Shown: positions 53,623 to 63,344 of the stretch, one piece after another | Position numbering within the stretch: the first letter of the stretch is position 1 | Layout: each line of letters starts with the position of its first letter | DNA from: Pseudoips prasinana | Taxonomy: Eukaryota > Arthropoda > Insecta > Lepidoptera > Nolidae | Reading direction: 5' to 3' | Assembly: GCA_951640165.1 (NCBI GenBank) | Contig: OX621242.1 | Span: forward strand, 12,455,501-12,519,500 | DNA: 64,000 nt | The notes under the pieces: generated by a model | Told to the model about the DNA's origin: nothing | The model's input: only the letters and a program-made list of their open reading frames with translations | The model's database searches: none | Translations under genes and position numbers: made by a program

Positions 53623-55213
53623 CACACATCAACACAATCTAGGGATATTGAACATTTCATTGATTATCTAGAAAACTATAAACATTTTGTTATGACTGTA
53701 AATGGAAGAATTAAAGATAATTTCATGGTTGATATTTAAACATTAACAACACGATGCGATTTTGTTTTTCTAATTAATAAAAGTCTTAAATTAATTAAGC
53801 CATAGAAAATTACTGAGTGAACAAAAACATTTTATTCTTATAAAATTATTCAATCGAATTAAATGAATAAAAATCTTACCAAATCTGATAATCAGTAATC
53901 GGTATTTCCTCCTCTAACATTAATCACACAGCGGCAACGATTTTCCATACTTAAAATTAAGGTGTCAATGTCTTGCTGGGGTATGCAGTCCCAAGTTCTT
54001 TTTAAATGTTCGAAAAGTTGTTCTTCTGTTGTCAAGTTGGGCGGAAAATCCCTCAATGCTCTTCGCTGTAACATGTCCCAGGCGTGTTCAATTGGGTTTA
54101 AGTCTGGCGACTGTGGAGGCCAATCTAATACCTGAACATCGTGTTCTCGAAGGGCGGCCCTCACCAGCCGCGCTGTATGGGAAGGTGCATTGTCATGCAT
54201 GAGCTGAAATTCTTGCCCCGTTAGGGCCCTGAGCGGGACAATGACACGTTCTACTACCTCCTCACGGTATCTATGGGCAGTCGTGCTGCCCTGAATCCAA
54301 ATGAGTTGGGTTCGTCCGCCGATTCGTATTCCTGCCCACACCATAATTGTCCCGCCTTGGTAAGAGTGGACCTCCTGTGGATGTCGGAGACGGCTGACCC
54401 TGCCTGGAGTTCTCCAAACGCGTGTTCGTCTCGAATCTGGATGAAATCCATAGCGGGACTCATCAGTGAACAGCACCAATGACCATTGTTGATCACTCCA
54501 TGTCAAATGTTCTTGAGCCCATAAAAGTCGCCTACCGCGATTGCCACGTCGCAGCGCTGGGACTCGTAGCGGTCTGCGAGCATGAAGACCAACTTCATGC
54601 AGCCTCCTTCGCACGGTTTGGTCGCTCACCAGCAGCTGCTGACCCTCCTGGAGCCTTTGCACTAGTTGCATCGCTGTGATATTGGGTAGTCTTCTGGCGG
54701 TCATTTGGAGAAATCGATCCTGTCTCTGAGTGGTAACACGATATCTACCTGTGTGCCGTTCTGCCACATCTCCAGTAGCGCGATAACGTGACCACAGCCT
54801 GGATACCACATTTTGGCTTGTGCCCAGAGACTCAGCAACGACGCGTTGAATAGCACCGTTTTGTAACATGCCAACTGCCCGTAACATTTCATCTCGACTC
54901 AAATGATGGCGTGGCATGACGCTAAAAAGCTTACACAACCAATTGAGAAAAGAAAATAAAACAATTTATCAGGTTTTCTTCAATTAACACGCAAAAAAAT
55001 TTTAATGCAACTTCTTGAAATTAGATACAACTCAAGATTGCGCTGTGCTTTGCGTGTTTTCATTTGTTTCTCATTTTAATTTTTAAATTTTGAATAAAGA
55101 ATAGACAAGGTTTAAATCTGTAAATAAACTTTTTAAGGAAACTAAATAGGTTTTAAACAATAAAGCCATGTTTGATTTCAAAATAACGTATCCCTAGACT
55201 TTGTTGATGTGTG
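53623..55213 (-). mobile_element. Full-length Tc1/mariner transposon, apparently intact
   Basis: Left end CACACATCAACACAATCTAG followed by GGATA, and right end (minus strand) CACACATCAACAAAGTCTAG followed by GGATA: inverted repeats of about 25 bp with two mismatches. TA lies at 53621-53622 and 55214-55215. If the repeat instead starts TACACACATC, the ends shift by 2 bp. The element is about 1.59 kb with a single uninterrupted transposase ORF. It is inserted in a Helitron copy, so it is younger than that copy. Confidence 0.85.
53892..54917 (-). CDS. Tc1-like DD34E transposase, complete
   Basis: A 341-residue ORF from the ATG at 54917 (a further Met seven codons upstream at 54938 is less likely, since MPRHHLSRDE begins the helix-turn-helix). 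Two HTH regions lie at about 1-50 and 75-115, with a GRYR tract (57-60) where relatives have a GRPR-like hook. Catalytic residues: D152 (LFTDESRYGF), D242 (LMHDNAPSHTA) and E277 (SPDLNPIEHAWD), leaving 34 residues between D242 and E277, i.e. DD34E. The WPPQSPDLNPIE box is typical. No stop or frameshift. The codons are GC-richer than the surroundings, compatible with recent arrival, perhaps by horizontal transfer (inference). Family length (about 340) fits a complete enzyme. Confidence 0.93.
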   Translation of the reverse strand: MPRHHLSRDEMLRAVGMLQNGAIQRVVAESLGTSQNVVSRLWSRYRATGDVAERHTGRYRVTTQRQDRFLQMTARRLPNITAMQLVQRLQEGQQLLVSDQTVRRRLHEVGLHARRPLRVPALRRGNRGRRLLWAQEHLTWSDQQWSLVLFTDESRYGFHPDSRRTRVWRTPGRVSRLRHPQEVHSYQGGTIMVWAGIRIGGRTQLIWIQGSTTAHRYREEVVERVIVPLRALTGQEFQLMHDNAPSHTARLVRAALREHDVQVLDWPPQSPDLNPIEHAWDMLQRRALRDFPPNLTTEEQLFEHLKRTWDCIPQQDIDTLILSMENRCRCVINVRGGNTDY

Positions 55214-55345
55214 TATGTGTGTTTGCGTTATAAGCTTATATTATTCTACACGCGAAACCGTTTTTCAATTTCACTGTAACAAGCATACACTCTTCACACA
55301 GACACAAACACACACATGGAAACTTTCGCAATTATACTCGACTCG

Positions 55346-55572
55346 ACGGTCACCGTAGCCTAGTTGGTAGTGCTCCTGCCTACGAAGCTGGTGGTCCTGG
55401 GTTCGAATCCCAGTAAGTGCAAATGTTTGTGTGATGAGCACGAATATTTATTTCTGATTCTTGGATGTTTTCTATGTATACCTGTAAGTATTTATCTGTC
55501 TATATAAGTATGAATATCGTCGCCTGGTACGCATAGTACAAGCTTTGCTTAGTTTGGGGCTAGGATGATTAT
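55346..55572 (+). mobile_element. SINE-A, nearly full length
   Basis: GGTCACCGTAGCCTAGTTGG, TGCCTACGAAGCTGGTGGTC, GGGTTCGAATCCCAG, TGTGATGAGCACGAATATTT, TCGTCGCCTGGTACGCATAG and CAAGCTTTGCTTAGTTTGGG are in order. It ends early at GGATGATTATTTTATC. Confidence 0.85.
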
Positions 55573-55667
55573 TTTATCTTCTTATACTGGTTATTACTAA
55601 ACTTTCTTTTTATTTTAACTTAACAATTAGTTAATATAGAAGAAATTATCACATTATATAATATCCT

Positions 55668-55895
55668 GTAACATTATTTACACACGGCCATCTGATCCCA
55701 AACTAAGCAGAGCTTGTACTATGGAAACCAGACGACTGACATACTACATATAAGTAGTACTTTTTCTTTTGTAAATACTGTATACTTATATCTTCGAGCG
55801 TCTAAATGCTCGAAGACTTATATAGATATACTCAAAACAAACAGACATGTTCATGCACACAAATATCTGTGCTGGGTGGAAATCGAACCCATTTT
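55668..55895 (-). mobile_element. SINE-B, head partly lost, with a small hairpin insert
   Basis: On the minus strand GGGTTCGATTTCCACC, AGCACAGATATTTGTGTGCA, TGAACATGTCTGTTTG, CAGTCGTCTGGTTTCCATAG and CTGCTTAGTTTGGGATCAGA identify SINE-B. An extra TCTTCGAGCGTCTAAATGCT... CGAAGA segment near 55792-55820 forms a short hairpin inside the body. Confidence 0.78.
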
Positions 55896-56060
55896 ACTAA
55901 GCCCTTATTGGAAGCATAGAGTATCTTTATCATTTCTTAATTTAAACCAAGATTCAGTAATCTTTATAATTATTTTTATCAATCTAAGTGCGAGCGGGAA
56001 TCGAATCCACGTACCTCGAATTTATACAATCCATTTGATATTTTATTTTATTGATATACC

Positions 56061-56293
56061 TTACTTACTTATCGTATGGGCAGTGGTTACCCTAGTGTCA
56101 GAGTGGTTCAAGCCGCCCAGTAGGCCTCTGACATGGCTTAACGACTGTTGCCTAATGACTACAACCGGGACCGACAGCTTAACAGAGCGAACACACGGAG
56201 ACACTCAGAAATTAAACCACTTTGAGATGGGTGACCACCCATCTATGGACTGACCGCGCGCCTAGTTATTAACCTCGCCGATCACTTAGGGAT
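56061..56293 (-). mobile_element. SINE-5S, best preserved copy
   Basis: On the minus strand it begins CCTAAGTGATCGGCGAGGTT, AATAACTAGGCGCGCGGTCA, GTCCATAGATGGGTG, resembling the 5S rRNA promoter half, then CAAAGTGGTTTAATTTCTGA, CCGGTTGTAGTCATTAGGCA, CCATGTCAGAGGCCTACTGG and GGGTAACCACTGCCCATACG with an ATAAGTAAGTAAGG tail. About 230 bp. Other copies: 6065, 21804, 46995, 60498. Confidence 0.8.
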
Positions 56294-56299
56294 TAATTT

Positions 56300-57475
56300 A
56301 ATGAATTTATGAACCCTGAAACTTAATAATTTACCAGTTCAAGTATACATAGTGCAGAGGCCCAAAGCAAAGCACTATTTCAATTCCCACCCCGAGTTCA
56401 ATTAATTCTACGACGCTAAATCAAAAGTTTCATACCGCCTTCATCAATTATGCCACAAACTTGATGTCGCAATTTAATTCATTACCCACTATGATTTACA
56501 CAATCACGTCTAACTATAAATTGAGTTAAGTTACCGCATATAAATAATATTATAGTTTACTCAATAAATCCGTATGGTGGATATTTGTTTTCGAAGTCCA
56601 TGTCAAGTCAGTAACGGGCCTGGGCCGTGGTTCGAAACCTAAGGAGGGTGCAAATTTAGCGTGCGTTTACATAGTTTTTGCCTCTCCTCCGCTCCGCTCG
56701 CGGCTTCTGTCCGATATACATAGAAGTGAAAGGCTCCTCCGCTAATTAAAAAATTATGCCGTTTATATGTCTATTACAAATTACCTAGTGTCAGTTCAAT
56801 ATAAACAAAATGAATAACTTCACTGCTATATTTTAAATATGCTTACAAATGAAACTTATTAAGGGTTATCCTAACGACAAAATATTAGGCTACTTGAAAA
56901 CAGGTTAGTAATGAAAACGCTAAGAGTAGTAAGTATTTGCAGTTTACGGACAAAACAGTCTCTACTCTTATTATAATTTTAAACATACTATGAGGAAATT
57001 TTTGTCCACGACAGGGTCTATGTATCATCTTATAATTAAGTTCATTAATTTAACACCTGTGAACCACGTGGCTTGCAATCAAAACTTTTATTCAAGTCTA
57101 GTGAATATAAAGCGTCTAAGAAAATGCAGTCTTTGTAATAACATTTACATAAGCCAGTTTGAATATACTCGCTGAAAGCTGGCACGAAACATTGCTTAGA
57201 AAATACACCCGAGCTTATTCGAAATAAGATACTTACCCACCTTCCTATCTTCTTACTTGGCAAGCAACGTCTATCGATACAAATGCAGTGTTCTCTGTTT
57301 GAATCTGGAGTACATTGACTCTTCAATAGTCTTTTTCAAATCGAAAATTTTAAGAAGGTAGGGCGGACATGGTTCGTATTTTAAAGCCCAGATTTTAATA
57401 CGCAGCGTTTTACATAGATACTTTAAAATAATTATCAGCACTTGCAAAGAATGTCCATTACTTATTTTAGGAACA
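56300..57475. other. No recognisable feature
   Basis: Includes a short GC-rich patch (CTCCTCCGCTCCGCTCGCGG near 56684). Frames at 56990-57175 and 57045-57326 oppose each other and have no recognisable similarity. Confidence 0.4.
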
Positions 57476-57480
57476 CACGC

Positions 57481-57665
57481 CCGCTGATGCAGGAAAGTTC
57501 ACAAGTGGAGACCACAAACACGAAGACGCAGTGTGGGCTGGCCCACCACAAGGTAGACAGATGATATTGTGAGGCTTGCAGGCAGCCGCTAATGCGAGTA
57601 AAGGAAGAATATATATTCTGGACACCATTAGGGAGCGCTTCGTCCAGCCGTATTGCAACTGAAAT
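57481..57665 (+). pseudogene. RTE pol C-terminus with in-frame stops
   Basis: One plus frame reads WRPQTRRRSVGWPTTR, stop, TDDIVRLAGSR, stop, matching the RTE VGRPPTRWTDDIV...AGNRW pattern with two nonsense changes. The downstream part is shifted. It is older than the copies at 12336 and 63031. Confidence 0.75.
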
Positions 57666-57726
57666 GTTGATAATGTCTGTTTGTTTGTCTGATGGAATTG
57701 TTGTTGTCATGCGTCAAGTAGTGAAC

Positions 57727-57836
57727 CTTTTTTGATAATGCAAGGGGAATGCCTACGGATGCCAGCCGCAAAAAGTGTTTGCGGATGGATGTCGGACTCA
57801 TACCGACTAAACCTATTCTAGCCTGCTCCGGTGCTG
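57727..57836 (-). mobile_element. Short poly(A) retroposon with 11-bp target duplication
   Basis: AAGTAGTGAAC is present exactly at 57716-57726 and 57837-57847. On the minus strand the 110-bp element starts CAGCACCGGAGCAGGC, contains GTCGGTATGAGTCCGAC (T-arm-like stem and loop), CATCCATCCGC, TGGCATCCGTAGGCATTCC, and ends CATTATCAAAAAAG. It shares its 3' 80 bp with 36935-37098, while the 5' parts differ. Confidence 0.8.
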
Positions 57837-57849
57837 AAGTAGTGAACTT

Positions 57850-58396
57850 ATCTAACAGAAATTTGAATCGACAATCGATTTTAGTACAGAGTAAAACCCT
57901 ACCTTTGGTTTTTCCTATTATCTCGTGGTTTTTGAAATAATTTAAAAAATCTCTCAATAAGAAACCATGTATAATAATAAATGTCGGTGAAATATTATTT
58001 ATTGAGCAGATATACTGCATCCGTTATGCAAAGAAAATATTTCAGATATTTTGACTTAAACATTGTCGTATCATACCTGAAGTATTTAGCGAGTGTGTTA
58101 TGTATGCATAACAGAAGGTAGAGTAATTTCGTGGAAACTATTTCTGTTTGTCCTCTCATCAAACACGAAGAATGCCTCTAAAGTGGACACAAGCATAATT
58201 GACATTACTTACCTCTGAGACATTTCAAGTAAACCGGCTTTATACTAAAATAGTTTAGAATTTTGATTACTTTAATTATGTATTAATAAAATGTTCCTGG
58301 TGTAATGGCAGCTAATCTCAATGGAGACTGGCCATCTGAGTAAAACATATTATATAGTACACAAGTGTGAAGACTCAGGTGCAATTTTTAATCTTT
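57850..58396. other. No recognisable feature
   Basis: AT-rich spacer. Confidence 0.4.
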
Positions 58397-58470
58397 TAGT
58401 CTCGTGATCCAATGGACGGCTAGTTGGCACGACCAAAAAGTGGTACAGGACCGAGGTCTTGAGACTCTTA
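58397..58470 (+). repeat. SINE-D body fragment
   Basis: GTGATCCAATGGACGGCTAG, GGCACGACCAAAAAGTGG and TACAGGACCGAGG match the SINE-D body in reverse direction relative to 49987. Very short. Confidence 0.4.
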
Positions 58471-58699
58471 TGTTTCTAATTCTTTTATATTTAATAGATT
58501 TTGTACACGCAGACATAACAAAAGTAAATTACATGAAGAAGAAACAGGCTGCTTATTTCAAAAGAAATTTCTTCCAGCTGACCCGCGAGTGGACATATAA
58601 AGGGACAATAGGCATGTGCGTAGGTTTATAATATCATTACATAAACTATGTAGTTTATTAAAATACACAGATACTAATAACACAACCATATACATTACT

Positions 58700-58850
58700 A
58701 GGATGAAGAGGAGAGATAGTAATTTTGTACTTGCTTCTTAAACAGTGATAATATTTTTGAATTACGAATGTTAGAGAATTCCACAATCTGACTGCCTGAA
58801 CCGTGAAGGAATTTAAGAAGGTATTTAAAATTAGACCTTCAGGGGGCATC
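58700..58850 (-). pseudogene. LINE pol C-terminus relic
   Basis: On the minus strand NTFLNSFTVQAVRLWNSLTF matches the SFTVQAIRLWNALP block at 52272-52594. The flanking sequence has decayed, and the frame continues only as low-similarity residues. Confidence 0.6.
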
Positions 58851-58859
58851 AGGAAAACG

Positions 58860-59545
58860 AGAGTAGTTTTTTTTCTACAAGAAAATTGTGCATATTTGAA
58901 AAAACTTATAATTGGTCTTCGTCTTCAATACTAAACTTAACTTGTACTCCCATTTCAACTTTTCTGAAACAGTAAAATAAAATAGTGAGCAGACAGGTGC
59001 ATAAATTCATTACCATAGACAGTTTGGGAAATATTTTTACTTAGATAATTTAGTTTTTAATCTGTGCTTTTCTGTCCTACATCATTATTTCATGATCTAT
59101 GTGTATTTAAGTGTGTATGAAAATGACTTCAAAATGCTAGTACACTCTATTTTAATAATTCATGTTAAATTCAATTGTTGATATTGTTTATGAAAACATG
59201 CCTAAAAACCCATAAAAAGACCGTCCAGAGTTATTCGATTTTCTATTATATATAGATAAACCTACTATAAATAGGTTTTCTGACAAGCAGACTATAAAGA
59301 TATAGATATAAGAATCAGCAAAACTGTACTGTCATACGAAAAGGAATATTACAGAATTCATGTTGTTTGATAGCCCGAGAGTTCAAAATATCCTGTTAAA
59401 CCTTGTCTTATATAAGATCCTGTATCTACGATAACTTTATTTTTCTTACCAAATCGGAAACGTTCTCAAGAAATGCCAGGTCAGAAGTACGCCAAACTGG
59501 CGAGCATGTATGACAGTAAACTAGGCAAAAGAGGTGTGCAAAGAT
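58860..59545. other. No recognisable feature
   Basis: AT-rich; the 62-codon frame at 59473-59661 mostly overlaps a SINE and is not a gene. Confidence 0.4.
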
Positions 59546-59548
59546 CAG

Positions 59549-59806
59549 TAATAATAATAATAAATATCTTGGGACAATGTCACACAGATCATCCTAACCC
59601 CAAACTAAGCAAAGCTTGTAATATGGGTACCAGGCGACGATATACATACTTATATAGATAGATAAATACTTAAATACATAGAAAACATCCATGACTCAGA
59701 AACAAATATTCGTGCTCATCACACAAATATTTGCACTTACCGGGATTCGAACCCAGGACCACCAGCTTCGTAGGCAGGAGCACTACCAACTAGGCTACGG
59801 TGACCT
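59549..59806 (-). mobile_element. SINE-A, full length
   Basis: On the minus strand GGTCACCGTAGCCTAGTTGG, GGGTTCGAATCCC, TGAGCACGAATATTTG, CATGGATGTTTTCTATG, TCGTCGCCTGGTACCCATAT and CAAGCTTTGCTTAGTTTGGG, with a TATTATTATTATT tail. It is very similar to the copies at 8440 and 45107. Confidence 0.87.
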
Positions 59807-59847
59807 AGGCAGTGACAAATTGAAATTCATTGTCTCTGCCTACCCCT

Positions 59848-59893
59848 CTGGGAAACAGGAGTGAGTCTATCTAGATTCACGCCTGTTTCCCAG
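59848..59893. repeat. 46-bp hairpin, 12-bp perfect stem
   Basis: CTGGGAAACAGG and CCTGTTTCCCAG flank AGTGAGTCTATCTAGATTCACG, which is itself nearly palindromic. Only one copy is seen. Confidence 0.65.
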
Positions 59894-59899
59894 ACAACG

Positions 59900-60490
59900 G
59901 TATGTATCCACGATAACTGCTGACTTAGTACTATACAAATTTATATACCATTTTAATGGTTCCATTTTTTACCTTAAAAAAGGTGTCAGTAATAAAGAAA
60001 ATAAAATGTTGATGTCCAATATCGATAGCAAAGTTCGTTAGCGTTCGTTATATGGTTCAATACGTCGACTGAACGTTAGCGGCTATCGTCTTACCAATCT
60101 TGATGGTGGTTGAACACTGAACATATTTCATTGGTCAGTGTGACCTAAATTGAGTTTAAAGGCTAGGTATAACAGCTTCTTTGATATTTTGCACTAACCC
60201 TTTACCGTTTTAGCTCTTATTACAACTAGATAGAGTTTAAAATGAGATGACAAGTGGTTTCAAGCGTAACTATATAATACCATTGTACATAGTACAGGCA
60301 GAGAGCTAAGAGGTTGTATTTTTTTTTACCTATAATTAAAAAGTTCTTAAGAATATCTTGACTTTTATCCTTATGGAGTACTGATTGATTCGCTTGCTTA
60401 CGCAAGGAGCAGCAGTTAGTCCCTATAAAGTAGTATGGAGGTTAGAGTTCTAAATGAGTACTATTGATTTAACTAAATTAAAGTTGCCCT
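59900..60490. other. No recognisable feature
   Basis: Unassigned. Confidence 0.4.
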
Positions 60491-60497
60491 CCAAAGC

Positions 60498-60570
60498 GTC
60501 TCCCTTTAACGGTCACCCATCTGAAAGACTGCGTGCCTAGGTGGTTTACCTCACGGATCACTTACGGATC
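60498..60570 (-). mobile_element. SINE-5S head fragment
   Basis: On the minus strand ATCCGTAAGTGATCCGTGAG, CCTAGGCACGCAGTC and GATGGGTGACCGTTAAAGG are the 5S-like head. The body is missing. Confidence 0.6.
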
Positions 60571-60574
60571 AGTC

Positions 60575-61935
60575 TACCAGCGCATATGTAACACATGTAA
60601 ATACGCGAGTAAGATGAATGGGGTGTTGTTTGATGCCCAGACCTGAGCCGTTAGATAGTTTTAGTAAAAAAGCAATTATCTCTCATTCTAGCAATTTTAC
60701 GAGTACGTAATGATGAATATCCAAAGTAGCCGACATAGCCCAAAGAATTGCCAAACTGCCAACTAAGTTGGGCTTGTTGAAGGTACTGGATTCGGTATTG
60801 TCTCTGATCCCTGTTGTTCCATTGTACTCGCTAGCTCGCTTCGATCGCGTTGATCCATTTGTTCCTTACGCCACATACTTCGCGTGGAAACCATGTTGTG
60901 GGGCGGCGTGTTGAACATTATATTCGGTTCGAAGACCACTTTGTTACTGTTGTGGGCGAGGGTCCAGCTAGTGAGAACACGTAGAACAGCTTTTAAAACG
61001 ATTTATTGAAAATGCGAAAAAATATACCTGTTAGTCTAAACTAACGAGATAGTCAATTTAAGTATAGTTATAATCAAAAATTGCTGCCGCGACATGAATA
61101 TTAGTAACAATAAAATAAAAAATATTTTTTACGCTGTTTGATCCGAGGTGTGAGCCAACAAAATAGAAAATGTTTTCATGCACATAAAACGCAGAAATGA
61201 AAAATAAAATGATACGAATTTTAGTTTTGTTCGGTGCCCGTGATCAAGCGTTCAAAAGTTTGATTTTACCCGATTGAAATCCTTTATGTGTACTACCTAT
61301 CGTTATTATAATTGTTTCCTCTACTTCTTACTGATCAGTGTTAACATAACATTAGGGTATTAGTAATCGATACCCAGCATAGGTGGGAAGCTTGAAAACT
61401 CAATATTTTGATTTAAGAACTACTACCAAGATTGTCTGTACCAAAATAATATTAAAAGAAACAAAGTTGAGGTTGCTATTTCCACTTCCGAAACTGATCG
61501 CATTTCATTTTGTTTTTAATCGAATGGCTATACCATGTTTTATTTAGTTCTATATGAAATCGGGAGATTCGTTTACCAGACATTAACTTACAACTGTAAA
61601 AAGGTTTTCTTTTACAATTAAAACTAAGGTAGGGAGCTAACGTAGTGAAGAATTTAACGTGCAATCTTGTAATCAATTTTATGTTGGAATCGGTGTGCGA
61701 GTCGGAACGTGATGTCGTGCGAGACGGACGAGATGGGACGCGAGCTAGTCTCCTAATAAAGCTAGCCTACTAATAAAGTTTTAATCACTGTTTGGGTTTA
61801 AGAAGAATCCCTACTGCTAAGGCCGTCTCGCTCTCTGCCCGTACGTGTAAAAGGGAAACAAAACTAAAATTTCGATTCCAAATCTGAACTGTATTCAATA
61901 TTTTTTTATAAAAATATAGTAAAATACGCTATACT
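60575..61935. other. Mostly unassigned
   Basis: ATAGCCCAAAGAATTGCCAA at about 60736 looks like a scrap of RTE pol (DIAQRIAKL), too short to define. CTAATAAAGCTAGCCTACTA near 61753 contains a small direct duplication. Nothing else can be supported. Confidence 0.35.
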
Positions 61936-61939
61936 TGAG

Positions 61940-62212
61940 CGTTTCAGGGTTTCGTGCCAAAAGGGTAAAACGGGGCTCTATTGCTAAGATTCCGCCGTCT
62001 GTCTGTCCGTCTGACTGTTCGTCTGACACCAGACTGTATCTCATGAACCGTGGTAGTTAGAAAGAAATGTTCACAAATGATGTATTTATGTTGCTCCCAT
62101 AACGAAAATACTAAAAAACAGAATAAAATAAATATTTAAGGTGGCTCCCATACGTCATTTCAACTTCCCAACCTTCGTACGCTAGTCCGACTCACACTTG
62201 GCCGGTTTTATT
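61940..62212 (+). repeat. Common lepidopteran repeat ending in a CTTGGCCGG motif
   Basis: GCCGTCTGTCTGTCCGTCTG, CTGTATCTCATGAACCGTGG, CACAAATGATGTATTTATGT, AAACAGAATAAAATAAATAT and CCGACTCACACTTGGCCGGT are the blocks of a repeat that I recognise as widespread in moths and butterflies. It has no ORF; the class is not established from this copy. Confidence 0.6.
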
Positions 62213-62239
62213 TATTATGTTTCAACTATCTCGATTTAT

Positions 62240-62396
62240 TTTCAGTTATTTGAAATAGGTTTGTCACTACATAGGTTTCCTGGAATGGCCACTTTGTGAT
62301 AAGGACACCAATTGTAGTATTATAATTTGTATGTTTTTCTCGCTTTGTATTGTTTCTTTACGTATACAATAAACAGTATATCTATCTATTTACTTG
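62240..62396 (+). repeat. LINE 3' UTR end with TATC tail
   Basis: GGTTTCCTGGAATGGCCACT, TTGTGATAAGGACACCAATT and CAATAAACAGTATATCTATC parallel the UTR end at 52870-53001, including the position of the stem-loop, although the stem is decayed. No coding part is attached. Confidence 0.65.
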
Positions 62397-62460
62397 TAGG
62401 GTTTGGACTCCAACAAAAACGACTTTATGTATAAAAATTAAACGATCGGATATAGCCAGT

Positions 62461-62573
62461 TGTTGTGAGTCTGGATGTAATTTGTGTTCATCTATTATAT
62501 GGTTGTTAAGTGTATGTTGTAAAGTACCCCGCGACACAGGGAGTAGATTCCCTAGTGCGTTTAAAAAAACTGT
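62461..62573 (+). mobile_element. SINE-C, 5'-truncated
   Basis: GAGTCTGGATGTAATTTGTG, TGTAAAGTACCCCGCGACAC and GGGAGTAGATTCCCTAGTGC form the 3' half. About 15 bp are duplicated around GTTGTTAAGTGTATGTTGT. The tRNA-like head is missing. Confidence 0.75.
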
Positions 62574-63030
62574 TTCTGTATTATTTAGGCCTTTAGGTGC
62601 CACATGAACTATGGTGAATTCAATTGATATTTGCGATATTCGTTTAACCCATTCTACAGAAAAATAGGTTATAATAGATATAAATCTGTGAAATAACTTG
62701 TACTGTGAAATAATGAGATACATACGACCCCGTATTGTTCTTACCCTTGCGTTAGATCTCTTGACGCCCGTGTTCAATTGCTCATATAAAATAACTATGA
62801 ATTTTATAATTAGCTTATATATCGTAAGCTATGTTTAACAATATTAAAATAATATTACAATACCCTTGTATAACTTAATATTGGTGATAAATTTGTGATA
62901 ATATAATAATATGTGATACTTAAACTTATAAAATTATTATTACAATTAAACCATTCAGTTTCAATTCGGTATATTTGTATGATTGAATATCTAACATTCA
63001 AATATCAAACTTTCCCACTAGTTATCTCAG

Positions 63031-63340
63031 TCATCATCATCATCATATTAGCCGAAAGACGTCAAAGGCTAATAAGGGCAAGCATCTCCACAATAGCCGG
63101 TCCTGCGCTGCCCGTATCCATCGGCTTCCCCGACCCGCACAAGATCGTCGGTCCACCTTGTAGGAGGCCTGCCCACGCCTCGTCTTCCGGTTTGTGGTCG
63201 CCACTCGAGAACCTTTCTGCCCCAAAGGCCGTCGGTTCTACGAGCTATGTGCCCTGCCCACTGCCACTTCAGTTTGGCAATACTTTGGCTATCTCGGCTA
63301 CTTTGGATAAGTATTCATCATTACGATGAGATAATTGCTT
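63031..63340 (-). pseudogene. RTE pol C-terminus
   Basis: On the minus strand AKLKWQWAGHIARRTDG, a WGRKVLEWRPQTG-like segment and VGRPPTRWTDDLVRVGEADG resemble RTE pol, followed by GQRRTGYCGDAC-like broken sequence, the CGTCTTTCGGCTAATATGAT end and ATGATGATGATG. It is more altered near its 3' end than the copy at 12336. Confidence 0.78.
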
Positions 63341-63344
63341 TTTA

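Larger units (their letters stand above)
53567..55342 (-). mobile_element. Helitron-like element split by the Tc1-like transposon
   Basis: 53570-53620 carries the 3' region on the minus strand (GATGCGCCCCGCGGTGCTGC and CCGCGGC, where CTAG is now CTTG). 55216-55342 carries the 5' region (CACGCGAAACCGTTTTTCAA, TAACAAGCATACACTCTTCA, GAAACTTTCGCAATTATA). The two parts, about 180 bp together, have the layout of one Hel-1 copy. The 1.6-kb transposon lies between. Confidence 0.65.

Noticed and set aside
54254..54892. Several 60-80 codon frames overlapping the Tc1-like transposase
   Set aside because: They lie in other frames or antisense to the complete transposase and have no independent similarity.
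55346..55420. tRNA-like sequence with good A- and B-boxes
   Set aside because: The same head occurs in several copies, each attached to the same 3' body and tail, so it is a SINE promoter, not a tRNA gene. The same applies to the heads at 8692, 29368, 44846, 49179, 49987, 51133, 51942 and 59806.
55714..56253. 179-codon plus-strand frame
   Set aside because: It runs through SINE-B and SINE-5S sequence in antisense, and its peptide segments are repeat translations.
56250..56293. 5S rRNA-like segment
   Set aside because: Only part of 5S is matched and it is always fused to the same SINE body, so it is not a 5S gene.
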